From Magicicada septendecula (Eukaryota; Arthropoda; Insecta; Hemiptera; Cicadidae), in the NCBI GenBank assembly GCA_034769895.1, contig JAWRYS010001467.1:1-64000 (forward strand): a DNA stretch of 64,000 nucleotides. Direction: 5' to 3'. Under the pieces are notes generated by a model. The model searched no databases, was not told where the DNA came from, and saw only the letters and a program-made list of their open reading frames with translations. A program made the translations under genes and the position numbers. Below are positions 36,500 through 48,757 of the stretch, piece by piece (positions within the stretch are counted from its first letter, which is position 1; every line of letters starts with the position of its first letter).

Positions 36500-38152
36500 T
36501 GCGACAACACAAATTACTAAACTATTGGCGCATAGGATATGATAGTATGTGTATTTCAAATTACAAGTCTATATTGGAGGGTTTAAGATTATTTATTGTA
36601 CAAACACAAGTTATAGTTTATATGGTATATTTGAAATGTACAGAATGTAATGTTTGATATAGAGTCTTTCTTTTAAAATGTAAAATAATGTTCATACACA
36701 AGACGTGATACGTTACATAAGACGACTCCCACGATGATGTTGCTAAAGAGGAGGGCCGGTCTTTGCGGTGTAGTTGGTTCGTCAGGTGTGGCTTACAAAT
36801 GACAGGCGTTTCCAGAAATGTTTACAGCTGGGCTGGCGTCCTGTAACAGCTTGGCTGATGTCCAGTAACAGTTGGGCTGGTCCTATAACAGCTGGGCTGA
36901 TGTCCTATAACAGCTGGGCTGATGTCCTATAACAGCTGGGCTGATGTCCTGTAACAGCTGGGCTGATGTCCTGCAATTTCCACGATGAATCCAACGCTTC
37001 GCACACACAACGGTACTATGGATTTTATTACTAGCAAAATTAATATAGAGTTTATGACCAAGTAATATCTCAGGTGACAGTGAGTTTAATCTAATAACGG
37101 TATATTGAGCTTATACCTCTCCGGCTTCTTCAAGTGTTCTCGCGAATAACAAGGTCTACCGCGATCGGCAGACCACCCTATGAGGAAATCTTGCACTAGC
37201 ACGGAAACGTCTTGATGGAACTATTGCGTAACAATTAATGATACTGTCACTGCGGAAAATCTCGCACAGTGATACAGTTACACTCACTTAGTACACACGT
37301 AGTACTACAATATTAATAATACCGTGTGTAAATAGATAATATCAACTGTTATGCGTCACACGCGTTACTATCCCGAAAAGTCTTAACAGATCCTTGCAAG
37401 CGGTAGAATCTTGTACAAGGAATTGTATGTACCGTTCACGGTAGCAGCAGTGAAGAACTGCTTGTAATTTTACGCACAATGCGTTAAAACACTGGTGTGT
37501 GCAAATGTACTACACACACAGTTCTGAGTCTTCCCGTTTCACTAACGACGAATAGTCTTTACAACACCTTGCAAGCGGTAGAATTCTTGTACAAGGAGTG
37601 CACGTCCCGTTCGCGGTAGATGGCGTAGAAGAACTGCCTGTGTAACGACAGGCTTAAGAAAATTTCCAACCACCAGTCAGCATTCTATTGGTGGATGGAA
37701 GTCACATGGTCAGTATAAAGTGACAATGCACTTTTCATGCAGTAGAGTGCATTTACTTTGTAACAGCATGCATAGCGGTAATCAGACTACCCGTATCTCA
37801 TGCATAACTGCCTACATACTAATAATATACAAGAACGTAAACAATAGTTCGACGGGTATAGGGATTGTAGCGATACACATGTCTAAGTTTAGTTAATGTC
37901 AACACAACGATAATACTTCACGCACCGCCCGGGAAACGTTTACCACTCGCGCACGCGCGCACATTTCCACTAACACAGTACATGAATAACCATAAATAAT
38001 AATGCACAGTTTTACTAAACTAAACCCTTAACCTTACTAAATACAATTGATAACAACCAAACTTAACCATCTACCAATATAATATGAATGTCCATTGTCT
38101 GTGTAATATATGTGAACTTGCCCCGCCTATCATGATCCTGTGATTCGTTGCA
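36500..38152 (-). repeat. Element C 5' LTR
   Basis: 1653 bp, matching 32151-33812; the minisatellite here has 7 units (36824-36975). Confidence 0.9.
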
Positions 38153-38168
38153 ATATATATATATATAT

Positions 38169-41100
38169 TGTTACAACACAAATAAGCCACCCCAATACCA
38201 GGGATAAAAAAGATGATTCTAAATATAAAATAATGATTCATATAAAATAAAATGTTTAATATAAAGAAGATACAAAGACAATGACATGACAAACGATGAC
38301 TTCACCTAACCCAAGTGATTGACCCAACAAGATAAAACAAAAGAAGAAGGGAACAACAAAAAACAAACAAGAATAAAACCAAATGAAGAAGAAAGTGATT
38401 AACCAAACCAAATGAAGAAGGGAAAAACCGAAACCAAGCAAAATAAAACCAATTGAAGGAATTGAATGACTCAATGCCACTTATTAAAATGAACCCAAAG
38501 GAGAAGATGGAAAAACAAGATATAAAGGAAGTACACTGAAAATGAAGAAGGAGAAAAATGAAAAAGAAACAAACCTAAGATAAAGGGAAATACATAAAAA
38601 GGAAACCAAATGATAAGACACAAACAAGTAATAAAGAAGAAAAGCAGGAGAAATGATACACTCAGTCTCCCGGCGGAGGTTCCGTACGGTGTGCACTCAG
38701 CGTCGTGAGGCAAACTGAGTAGGCGCTGAGATAACAGCGCCGCCTCCTGGCCGTGAATACCGCAACTAGCGGCTGGTGGCGCGTAGTACTAGCCATACAC
38801 CGTCACACTAACACAAAAGCCGTGCGGTACGCCTTGGTCCTTAACAGACATAAGGACTCGATCCTTAAGCCGTGCGTTGCGGCTTGGTCTTGGTTGAGCA
38901 GAGGTTTAATTTTTAATTTAAATATAAAAGCAAACTAACCCACATATTAGAGATAGAAATAATGTTAAAATCAATAGAGACATAAAATTGTTAATATTGT
39001 TAATGATATTTGTAATGAAAGAGATAGTACGGTAGCGAGAAAGTAATTAGAGGGATTACCCCTTTAGTAACACTTAAAACCAAAAACATTTTAGAAGTGC
39101 CAAAGTGGAAGTGTACAAATCCCAAAAAAAAGTGATAAAGAAAAAACGCTAAATAAATTATAATAAACAATAAATAATTTAAAAGTGAAGGTGATGATTA
39201 AATGAGAATAATGTATAACAAAGAATGTTTGTATAGTGAAGGATAAAAACATAAACACATAGTAAATCAATAAGAAACACTAAAAGGTTAACAGTGAAAA
39301 ATATTAGTAATTAAGAACGTTGTTAAGATTAGTATTAAGTGTAAACAGTTAATTAAGATATGATGAACACTGAAAAGTGATGAAAACAGTATTAATTAAG
39401 AAAGAACATTATTGTTAAGTTTAATTGAATACAGTTATAATTAAAGGGAGAATCCCATGAAAGAGAAAACAGATAGTGTTAGCATGGAGTGAAAGCAAAG
39501 AGTATTTAAAAAATTAAAAAGTTAAAACAAATCAATAAACCATATTACCAGGGATCATTATTAAAGTAAGTTAAAAAAATGTGATGTTGTTTATCACCCA
39601 AAAAATGATATAAAGTGAAATGAACTGTAAACAAATATTATCAAATAATTATTAAATAATTGTTTAAGCAAGTTTATGAATGGCTGGAAGAATTATACAG
39701 ACCATAGGCCTACATGTTGTATTTTATGTGAACAAAAGTAGTAAATACAAGCCACATTGTTTTTATTGGCAGCTTAAATAAATAAGAAAGTAAATAAATG
39801 TAAACGAGAAAACCACATAGTAAATAATTAGCAATTCATGATGTATAAAATAATAGTAACATAATAATAATACTAAAACAGAGCCAAAACACATCAATAA
39901 ATAACACAACCAATTATAATAACAAAACTAAGCTCATTAGGCTAAAAAGAGACATATTTTGTACGAAATAAGTAAATACAAATAATGGCTACTTAGGCCT
40001 ACGAAAATGCCTAACTGTCAAGAACAAACAACTACAAATTGTAATAAGTTAACAAAGAAATTAGCAAATCCGAGGCGAATAACTAACCAAGGATAAATTG
40101 TAAATCATTTTTAAAGCAAAATATTATAATAAGGATTTAAATTAAAAAAGAAATGTAATTAGCAAATATTAAAATAATTGTAAAATCATAAAACATAAAA
40201 TAACCCAAACTTGTGGGGTATCAAATTAATCTATGAAAGGAAATACAAATAACAGTGATACTAGTTAATACTTAGGAGGGAAGATAGAGGAATAAAAGCA
40301 ATCAGAAGATATACAAGGATTTTGAAAAGAATTAAAATTTTGATAACAATGGATTATGAAAATCTAAGCCAATCAAATTTAATTGGTAACCATAGCAATT
40401 GCCGTTAGGGACGGAATTACGGTTGAATATCGTTACTCGTAAAGTGTCACTCTTGCAGAACAAGCCGAATTTTGAAAGACCAATTTTTAATCAAAAAATG
40501 TAAAAATAATAAACCAAATTCAAAACGATGATCGAATAAGAAGCAGACGAACAACTGGAACTGTCAACTGATGCCAAGGACCATATTACCAGGAAATTAA
40601 ATGAAAATATGACCACATCTAATATGAAAAGGACGCCAGACCTACTTAAGCCCCAAGATTAACGAAAACAGAAAACGATTGCAGCCCAATCCTCTTCCAA
40701 CTCAATGTTTGATAACACCAAGTCATCTGATGTGTTAATCATGCTGGAGTAAATACCTCATTTCGGAATCGATTTCGTCAGCCTGAGAGAAAGTGTTTCA
40801 TGTAAAATGTCGGTGCAAAATTATTAATAAACCAGAATAATATTAATTGTCAAACTGAAATATTACAAATCAACTATTAAAATAACTAGTACAAAGAGTA
40901 ACTATTGTTTTCATTTCATAGGGAGTGTATTGTATTACTTGTGTTTGTTAACGAAAGCTAGATTTGACGACCAGCGCTCACGTTGCAATTCGAACAACTA
41001 CCTACTTGATTCAGGAGACTGAACGAGCGGGAATTATTTGAACGCCCCGGCCGTCATCGCTGAGAACACACTATTAAGATATTAGTTCATAAGTTTAATT

Positions 41101-41311
41101 GTTTTAATAAACAATTTGGCGCCACCCGGGATTCACACACCCCTATTTAAGAACAGGTAAGGTTACTGCCGTGTTGTACTGGTAATGATAGCATCGCTAC
41201 GGACATCGTTAGTGCAAGAATAGATGTAACGACCCCAGTGCGAGACGAACACACTCACACGTACAACACTTGTACACCTTTAATCAGACACGATCGCAGT
41301 ATAACGTTACA
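38169..41311 (+). repeat. Candidate long LTR (element D), A/G-rich
   Basis: Starts TGTTACAACACAAATAAGCC right after an AT run (38153-38168) and ends CAGTATAACGTTACA, followed by gattggcgaccaactggtg, a PBS-like sequence before a Gag-like ORF. No second copy is in the window. An alternative LTR end is near 41114, where TTTGGCGCCACCCGGGA also looks like a PBS. Boundaries are therefore uncertain. Confidence 0.4.
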
Positions 41312-41358
41312 GATTGGCGACCAACTGGTGAGGCTAGAAAAGGAGACTAGCGGCGATT

Positions 41359-41916
41359 ATGAGGAGACATTCCATGGTTACAAGATACCAAACAAAGAAA
41401 GGAACTGAAGGTACCGACCAAGAAGAAATGGAAGAAATGATCGAAGAATTGTTCGAAGAGGATCCCCAAGAAGACCAACCGGAAAATCCAACACTACCTG
41501 AACCGGAAGTAGAAGTAACGGTCGGAGACCAACCAGACAAACCGACCCAATCAATGGAGAACATGATGAGGATGATTATGGAACAATTGAACAAGAACCA
41601 GGATAAAACTGATGAAAATTTTAAGAAACAAAAGGAAGAAAGAAAGTAAGACAAGGAATTCTTAAATGAAAAACTGGACAGAAACAGTGAAGAATTGAAG
41701 AAACAAATGAAGGAGAACATAGAGCTCCTGAATAACAAAATGGAAAGCAACCATGAAGCCATGAAGAGAAGCCAGGAGACATTAGAAAAGAAGAGTGAGG
41801 AGCTGAAGAGGCAAATAAAGAAAGATTTTGAGATATTAAACAACAAGATCGAGAACAATAGTGAAACACTTCAAAGACAGTTGAAGGAAGACAGTGTGAA
41901 AATAAAGAAGAATTAA
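41359..41916 (+). pseudogene. Element D Gag-like coiled-coil ORF, interrupted
   Basis: The ATG at 41359 gives MRRHSMVTRYQTKKGTEGTD, an acidic segment, then NMMRMIMEQLNKNQDKTDEN. The frame hits TAA at 41647 and continues in frame with long coiled coil (LKKQMKENIELLNNKMESN, then KRQIKKDFEILNNKIENN) to 41916. Similar acidic-plus-coiled-coil N-termini occur in Gag proteins of insect Ty3/gypsy elements. Capsid and zinc knuckle regions are absent. Confidence 0.55.
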
Positions 41917-41937
41917 GATACATACTAATAGGGTATC

Positions 41938-42597
41938 GTGAAGAAATCAAGCAGACAAAAACGGGGAAGAATAAGAAAGAAATGGGAAGAAACAAGTTAC
42001 CCAGCAGATCAACTTGATGAAACAGTAGATAGTGATTTCACACAATTAAATGAAACACCAGACACCACTTCTGAAGGTAGTAAGGAGACAGAAATTAAAG
42101 AAGACAAAAGTGTATTGTTTTCTGAAAATAAAGGTAACAATAACACCAAGAAAATTAAGCACATAAAAACCAACAGTAGAAGAGTAAAGAAGAATCGAAT
42201 CATTAAGAAGATTAAGAAAACAGAGGAAATGGGAAAAGTATATAAAAAGAAACTAATCAAACCCAGAGAAGAAGTGGAGATAATGAAGAACGGACTCATT
42301 GATGCGTTTAATTTACCAATTTTCGACCAAAGCAAATTAATGAAATATAAAGATTGTAGGAGGACTCTGAAGGAAATTATAGAGGGAACTCACAACAAAC
42401 CAGTGGATGAAAAATTCAGCAAATCTATACTTAAATGGAAGATACCAGAAATAGAAAGGATCCATGCCAGATCCTCAACCGATATGTTCCCCCTTTTCAT
42501 GCGTACTGGGTCGCCTTCAGCAATACTGGGCGCGTACATATACTTATTTATACATACTATCAAAATCTTATTTTTTACATTCAAAAAATTCATTTAA
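41938..42597 (+). pseudogene. Element D downstream basic ORF, unidentified
   Basis: Same frame as the Gag fragment, after two stops. Lys/Arg-rich start (KKSSRQKRGRIRKKWEETSY), an acidic Ser/Thr stretch (DETVDSDFTQLNETPD), a very basic block (RRVKKNRIIKKIKK), then YKDCRRTLKEIIEGTHNKP. The end turns hydrophobic and AT-rich after about 42490. It could be the C-terminal part of the element's polyprotein joined to Gag by an internal deletion. No catalytic motif is visible. Confidence 0.4.
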
Positions 42598-42600
42598 ATT

Positions 42601-44498
42601 AAATCAAACTGCTTTACCTCCATTATTTTCTTCAAAATCAAAATAAAATCTGTTACATGAATAATTCGTCCACTCTATTAATTCTCTTCAATACTAATAA
42701 CTATCCTACAGAAAAACAAATTGAATACCTAATTAAACATGAATTCACTTACTCTAACATTTGTTTATACATATATTCCAGACAACATAATTCAATAAAA
42801 CACAAGTAATACACATAAACAATAATATACTTAAAACTCAAACATCATCTATATGTCAGACAGAAAAAATAAATTTTTTTTTTTTAATATACTTTTCTCA
42901 ATATTCAGAAAATTTAAAATTATTTAAATCAATTAAACAACAAAGTTTTCATCACTTTATTGCCAAAACTGGTCTAGTTTATAACATCAACCATCAGCTG
43001 ATCAAACTGGGTCAAGTCAACAACCTTGACCTACATAGGTTATACATAGGCTACATCATAAAATACATTAAACATCTTTAAAATTTTTATCTTCAAACAT
43101 AATATAATAAGACCTTCACAATTAACATGGTTATTATTATAATTAACAATAAAATTGACATTTAAACCAATTAAAAATTACATATTTATTGCTCTAATTA
43201 GTTTCAACTTCTATTAAAATTTGTCACTTGTTTCAATTAAAATTTTTTCATTTAAACTATTATTTATTTTCTTTAACATGTTCAATCTCCATTAGTTTGG
43301 GTGATTCATTTATTCATAACAATTTGATTTACAACTTGGCATATATATTTTCTCTTAATCACCTTCTGACTCTAACATCACTAACAACTTTAACTAATAT
43401 GACACCCCTCTCTATCAAAAACATCTATCAAACATTCTCTAAACCCACTTACTATTCAACTCAATTCGCATCATTCTACCCTTATATAAAAAAAATACTC
43501 TCTACCCCTTTGTACTCAGGATATGTGTTCCCCTCCCATTTCTCATTCCCTTATCTGGTTCCTGGACTTCATTCCTAGGTAACCCTTTCCGGCACTAAAC
43601 GGTCCCTTCCCGCCACAACGCTTTTCGTTGAGGACTCCTTACCACACACCCCCCTTACAAAATTACCCATCAATTATTCACTCTCCCAATACATCGCTTT
43701 CAATTACTACAAAATATCTCCATTTACTTATTACATCAATATATCAATCATTACTCTACATATTTTCCCCATATCTACTGTGTCACTATCAATACTCAGC
43801 TTCTACATTACTTTGATTTGTAACTATAATATTCTCTTTAACTCCACTTCTAAACTTAACTTGGACTGATCTACATGTCCTAACAAAATAATAATCACCC
43901 AAAATCTCCCATCTACTATCTTTTACAAATCATTGAAAATTCTCAACTATCTTACATTATTTCCTTCATTTAAATTAAAATCTTTTAACACATTAAAATC
44001 ATTATTCAGACATTAATTACGTTCCATTTTCCTCATATTCAAATATTTAACTACATTGAAAAAATTGCAAATCATTCATGAGTGATACTCTACAGCTGAT
44101 CAGCTGATTTTCTTAGCAAGATGAATGACCTTACTATAAACACATTTCAAAATTATACAAATTACACATTTTATCAATCCTTACCTCTAACACAATAAAC
44201 TAATACATTTACAAGACCGAATAAACACAGTGTAATAAACATCTAATGCATCTGTTTCTCCAATCATGATACAAGTATATAATTAGTGCAAGAGCGAGTC
44301 ATCATCCTTAAGTTACAAAATTTTAATTCGTTGCTCACCTGAGCAACCTCCTGAACCACACACACTATTATTTTTTTAGGGTGGACTGTTGCGCCCATTT
44401 GCATCCACAACGACGGCATTGGTGGAGGAATTTATCATCTCCGTGTCCTTGCTTCAGCGTTACATTTTAAAATTGGTAGATATCATCATATCTATGTT
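42601..44498. other. C/T/A-rich, G-poor non-coding flank
   Basis: No gene found. Strong strand asymmetry (very few G on the plus strand). Contains gctgatcagctg-type palindromes near 43000 and 44097. The last four bases, tgtt, match the flank of B3's 3' LTR. Confidence 0.5.
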
Positions 44499-46088
44499 TG
44501 TGACGATTTAAATAAAAGAAATAATCAAGAAAATTAAAATTTTAAAAAATTAAGGTTGCGAGCTCTTAAGCCATTTAAATCTCACTGTATTAATATAAAA
44601 TACCTGTATGTACTCAGTATGAGAGGAAGCAGTAATTAATTAGTTATAAGATACTCTAATAAAAAGATAAATTGTAAAGAGTTATTAATATCGTATTTAA
44701 CCCTTTGCTTGTAAGCAGGCGCTGTCCTGTTGATTCCAGACTCGACATGCTTTCCGAGTCTTGTGTGAGTAAGAATAAGTTAAAAAAAAACTAATGTTAA
44801 TATTAAAAAAAATCTGAAGACATGAATAGTCGCTAAAACAACTGATTTAAATTATGTATATTTGTTTAGGGATAGTTTGTATAAATAAAAATGTTAACTT
44901 AAATATAGTTAGGAACTATATTCTCGCGCGGAAATTGTCCCACTAACTTTTGCCCAGTACCAGGCGAAGGGAGCGGAATTTCTCTCTCTTGCAATGGTGA
45001 CTTCGTACAGTATAGACGTAGGAGCTGTGCGCTTAAAATATGTTAACTACATTTTGTCTCACCTTAAGATGGTGTACCAGATGTAGCTGTTTAAAGCATC
45101 TGGATGTGTTAATTAATATAGTCATGTAAATAGACAAGAAATTTAAAGTAAAAAAATCGAAACGAAACGTAAAAAAGGAGTGTAACACAAGATGACTACG
45201 TGCTTCAACAAATAACAACAATTCCAAAGTCATACCCGGAGATATGAACTATCAGAAGCCACAAACTCTACTGCACGTGACAGAATATGCAGATCAGGAC
45301 ATCAGAGAATCTACAAGATCATCGTAGATATCTATACCACATATTGTTTAACCTGCGAACTTTTGGAGCCCTTTTCAGAGGAAGGCCAGACCGAGATGAC
45401 GACGTAGCTGTTCCTGTTTCCCAAGACGGATACCCCAGGACGAGTCTTCTGCATACCAATTAAAAGGTGACTCGATAGCCTGTCTATCGAGGGTTACTAA
45501 TATTTGTTACACAACACATCTTGAAAGAGACTTTTCAGAAACTATTAACTTTGTAAAGACTTATAAATTAAATCTAAGAATTTCATGTATCTATTCTAAC
45601 TTCATACGTTGTAACAATTTATATGCTAATGTAGAGTAATATAATTCAAGCAATAATACCATTCTTCCAATGGTTGAATAAAAGAAAGTCTTGCAAGCTA
45701 ATATCATAAAACGAGTATAATTAAAAGTCTTAATTACAGAAATACAGAAAGTTGACCCGGATCCGAGGTATAGCTATATAAAATCAAATTTGATCTCAAA
45801 GTTTAAAGAAACCTTTCAATAATTTAATAATTGAATTAGTAATGTCATGGGATCTGTCAGTATATGTTTTTTAAATGTTAAATAAAGAGAAGTCTTCTTG
45901 TTACACACATATGAGGAGTGCTTAAATCAATTGTATACCTTGCCATTGTTTCCTTACACAGTTAGTAAGTAATTTGTTACATTAATTATTTGTGATCAAT
46001 TCTGTTACAACATAGGCAGCCCATCTAATTAACGGAGTTTAATTACGAGGGGTTCCCTGGATTTGTAACGCGGCGAAAAGCAGTTACA
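44499..46088 (+). repeat. B2 5' LTR
   Basis: TGTGACG...AGTTACA, 1590 bp. Preceded by tgtt, the putative 4-bp target site. Confidence 0.9.
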
Positions 46089-46092
46089 AAAG

Positions 46093-46274
46093 TGCGCAAC
46101 TCTGCTAATGATTTATGTAAAGGGTTGTTAAGCATCGTGACGCAAACAAAAGTGCGCCACTCTGCTTACTTGTAAAAAAAAAATAAAAGGGTAATTGTTT
46201 ACAGAGTGTCACAAAACTGCGCCACTCTGCTAAATTTTATAAAGGTGTTTTAAGCAAACAAAATTGCGTCATTC
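46093..46274 (+). promoter_or_regulatory. B2 leader with three or more copies of the tRNA-iMet 5'-end complement
   Basis: Copies of TGCGCCACTCTGCT lie at 46093-46106 (one mismatch), 46153-46166 (exact) and 46218-46231 (exact, 15 nt counting the preceding C). A weaker match lies near 46265. Spacing is ~60-65 nt and the flanks (cacaaacaaaa-type) are also repeated. The first copy is 4 nt from the LTR, at the PBS position. Confidence 0.55.
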
Positions 46275-47266
46275 AAAAAAATAAAGGAAACAAAGGAAAG
46301 AGTTTTAATTGTGTATATAGTGTCACAAACAAAATTGCATTCACTATGCGTGGATACATTGTAAGATCAATAACTAAATATATAATATTGATATATGCAC
46401 TCAGAAAGTTACTTTAATAAATGTAATGTTCAAAACATATTTAATACACTATTAAATAACGTAATATGTATTAAGTTACGTAGATGGTAGTATGTATAAG
46501 TAAAATATCCTTAGCGTCTTACAATGCATGTAGCTTTTGCATTCTATAGGCCAGTAGGAACCTGCATAATTCAAAGTAAGTACTTGCATACATGAATTGT
46601 GACCAAGCATAACAATTCTGGTCAACCGAACAATCTGTAACAGGTTTGTTTACGACAATCTATGACCTGTTGTTTCCTGAATCATTCTGCACAGTGTATG
46701 TCCAACTATCTAGCTTACATACACTAGTATGTGTTATAAAAAAAAAAATTTGATTAAAAATAACTTTGTTAATAATAATAAAGTAATTAAGTAGAAGTTC
46801 GAGATTTAAAACTTGTGAACAAAATAAGTAATTATTTAGTTGAGAAAAGTTTATGAATGAACGGAGCCAAAGTGTTGCCAAGCGTAGTAATAATAAATGT
46901 GTTGCATAAGATTGCGCTCCCCTTCTCTCATGTTCATACCTGTTTAGAGTACGTATACAGTAGTTGTGTTATTCAGTCACATTGTGGAGAACAATAAGAG
47001 TAGAACCCCCTCTCTCTCTGACACGCTCAACCCTCCTTGTTAACTAAATATGTAGGCCACCCTCTGACCTACATTCCAGTAAACAGCTGATCGGCTATTT
47101 AACCTTGAAAGATATGTGTGTGTGATTTCTGTCTCTCCCTTAGAAGAGAAATTGTTCTTTTCTAATTTGTGTAAATTGATTACTTATGAATTTATTATAT
47201 GTATATGTAATATATGTGTAATATACTAGTATTAATTTTAAGTACGTGCTAATGTGTTAGAACAAA
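46275..47266 (+). other. B2 5' untranslated leader
   Basis: About 1 kb between the PBS-like repeats and the gag ATG. No ORF of interest; a matching copy exists in B3. Confidence 0.6.
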
Positions 47267-48757
47267 ATGGCCCAATTTAACCCGGATTTGTTATTAAAAG
47301 ACGAGCTGTCTTACGAAGCCCTTTTGCGTGGACTACCCCATGCTGATGTAACAGTCGCGGAATTACGAAGTTCAATTCGCGAATGTGGATTTGATGCGCC
47401 CGTGCAATTAAACAATCTAAGCCAACTCGATTATGAAAGCGAGAAAGAAATTTGTAATGCCAAGTATAGTGAACTATACTTATTGTCCCAAACAATCCAA
47501 GACGAGAAATCTCCGGCAAAAATTTTGCGGACTACCCAGAGAATAGAGCATTTAACCAGGCGAATAAAAAATTTGTCGATCTGGCCGAATCTCACAGAAA
47601 TACCCGTTGATGTACAAAAGCTAGCAGACGAAGCTCTACGCCGCTTACCTTCAATTATCAACGATTTAAGACGAAAATCCGACTCATTCAGGATGCACGA
47701 AATAGAGAAATCATTAATGAAATTACACATCTCCCCAGTACAATCCCCCACCACTGGTTTACCTCCGCCTAACTCGGATCGGAACTCACCTATCGTATCG
47801 CAAGTGCAAGCGAACCCAGAACAAAATACTGATACAGATGTAAATGTCCCTCCTCCCGAGCATTTTCAGTTTCGTCCCGGAAATAATGAATTGACCAACA
47901 CCCCCAATGAATCTAATCACCCTCATCGAGGAAATACCCCTATGAACTATAACGCAGATCTATACGGAAAAATGACTCACCCTGTGGAGAAGATTTTAAC
48001 CGAAATCCCTTATACAGATGGTTTAAATGTTTCCAAGTTACTAACATTTATTAGTTATCTTCTTCAGATAAAGGATCTACAGCAGCTGAATGACTGGCAA
48101 ATTTTACAAGTTCTGTTACCAAAGTGTAAACCCCCGTTAAAAAATCGTGTGCTAGAAGCCCTAACCTCTACTTTCCCAGTAGAAGAGCTACATAGCTCTT
48201 TAATAAAATACTTTATTCCCACCGGCATCTATGAAGAAATAAAAAGGAAGACAGTACTCCGAGTACAAGGACATCAGGAGAGATTAGCTCACTACATCTC
48301 CGATATTAGGGAGTCCTCTCGACTACTACGTGTAAGCTGGAATGAAACACAACTGGTGGACACCATTTTAATAGGAGTGTCACCTGAAGAAAGATCTTGA
48401 CTATCATTGATGAATAGACCCAATACAATTGTTGATCTAGAACAGTGCAGTATCCATTCTTCAAATGTATGGTACTCAGATCAAAATAGAGAAGCAATGA
48501 AAACCTCTGGAACTAATAGACATCAATTGCGAGCACTACTGCCTGATGTAACAACCTCGTATGAAAGACAAGTTTCTAGTAGACCTCACCATGTGCGCAA
48601 AGCTGGTAAGTTAACTGTAAACCCAGATAAAGTGGAAACCAAGTACCCACCTCGCAGAAAACCCACCTGTTATAATTGTGGCAAATATGGGCACATAAGA
48701 AGAGAGTGCAAAAGTAAGCCATTGGAACGGAATAACCCCAATTCAAAAAACATGTAA
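47267..48757 (+). pseudogene. B2 gag with one in-frame UGA
   Basis: ATG at 47267 (MAQFNPDLLLKDELSYEALL). A 377-residue frame stops at TGA 48398-48400 and resumes in the same frame to 48757. The second part contains one CCHC knuckle (CYNCGKYGHIRREC, about 48669-48710). B1 has an Arg codon (CGA) where B2 has TGA, so a C-to-T change at a CpG is the simplest origin. The stop is followed by CTA. Gag forms particles and binds RNA; without readthrough this copy loses its zinc knuckle. Confidence 0.88.
48745..48751 (+). promoter_or_regulatory. gag-pol -1 ribosomal frameshift site, A AAA AAC
   Basis: The heptamer lies in the correct zero frame (AAA AAC as gag codons), 3 nt before the gag stop TAA at 48755. 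The pol frame is -1 relative to gag and is open through the site. GC-rich text (GGCAGGGAGACCC and CCTGTG, 48758-48780) could form a downstream stem. Confidence 0.7.

Larger units (their letters stand above)
32151..38152 (-). mobile_element. Non-autonomous LTR retrotransposon C (Gag/protease only), young
   Basis: Direct LTRs of 1662 and 1653 bp (32151-33812 and 36500-38152) differ at about eight substitutions by eye plus two indels. Both outer flanks are (AT)n, consistent with an at-type target duplication. Minus orientation is set by the internal ORF and by a PBS-like site next to the right LTR. The internal region (~2.7 kb) has one long ORF with a protease but no RT, RNase H or integrase, so it would need enzymes from a relative. 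Confidence 0.85.

Noticed and set aside
38256..38713. Hydrophobic Phe/Leu-rich minus ORFs suggesting membrane proteins
   Set aside because: Reverse complement of an A/G-rich tract inside the candidate D LTR; composition alone explains them.
43228..43816. Plus-strand ORFs of 116 and 62 aa
   Set aside because: Low-complexity C/T/A-rich sequence without domain, splice or start context.
45033..45233. 66-aa ORF found three times (also 56189-56389 and partly 53153-53416)
   Set aside because: Part of the B2/B3 LTRs; no independent evidence of translation.
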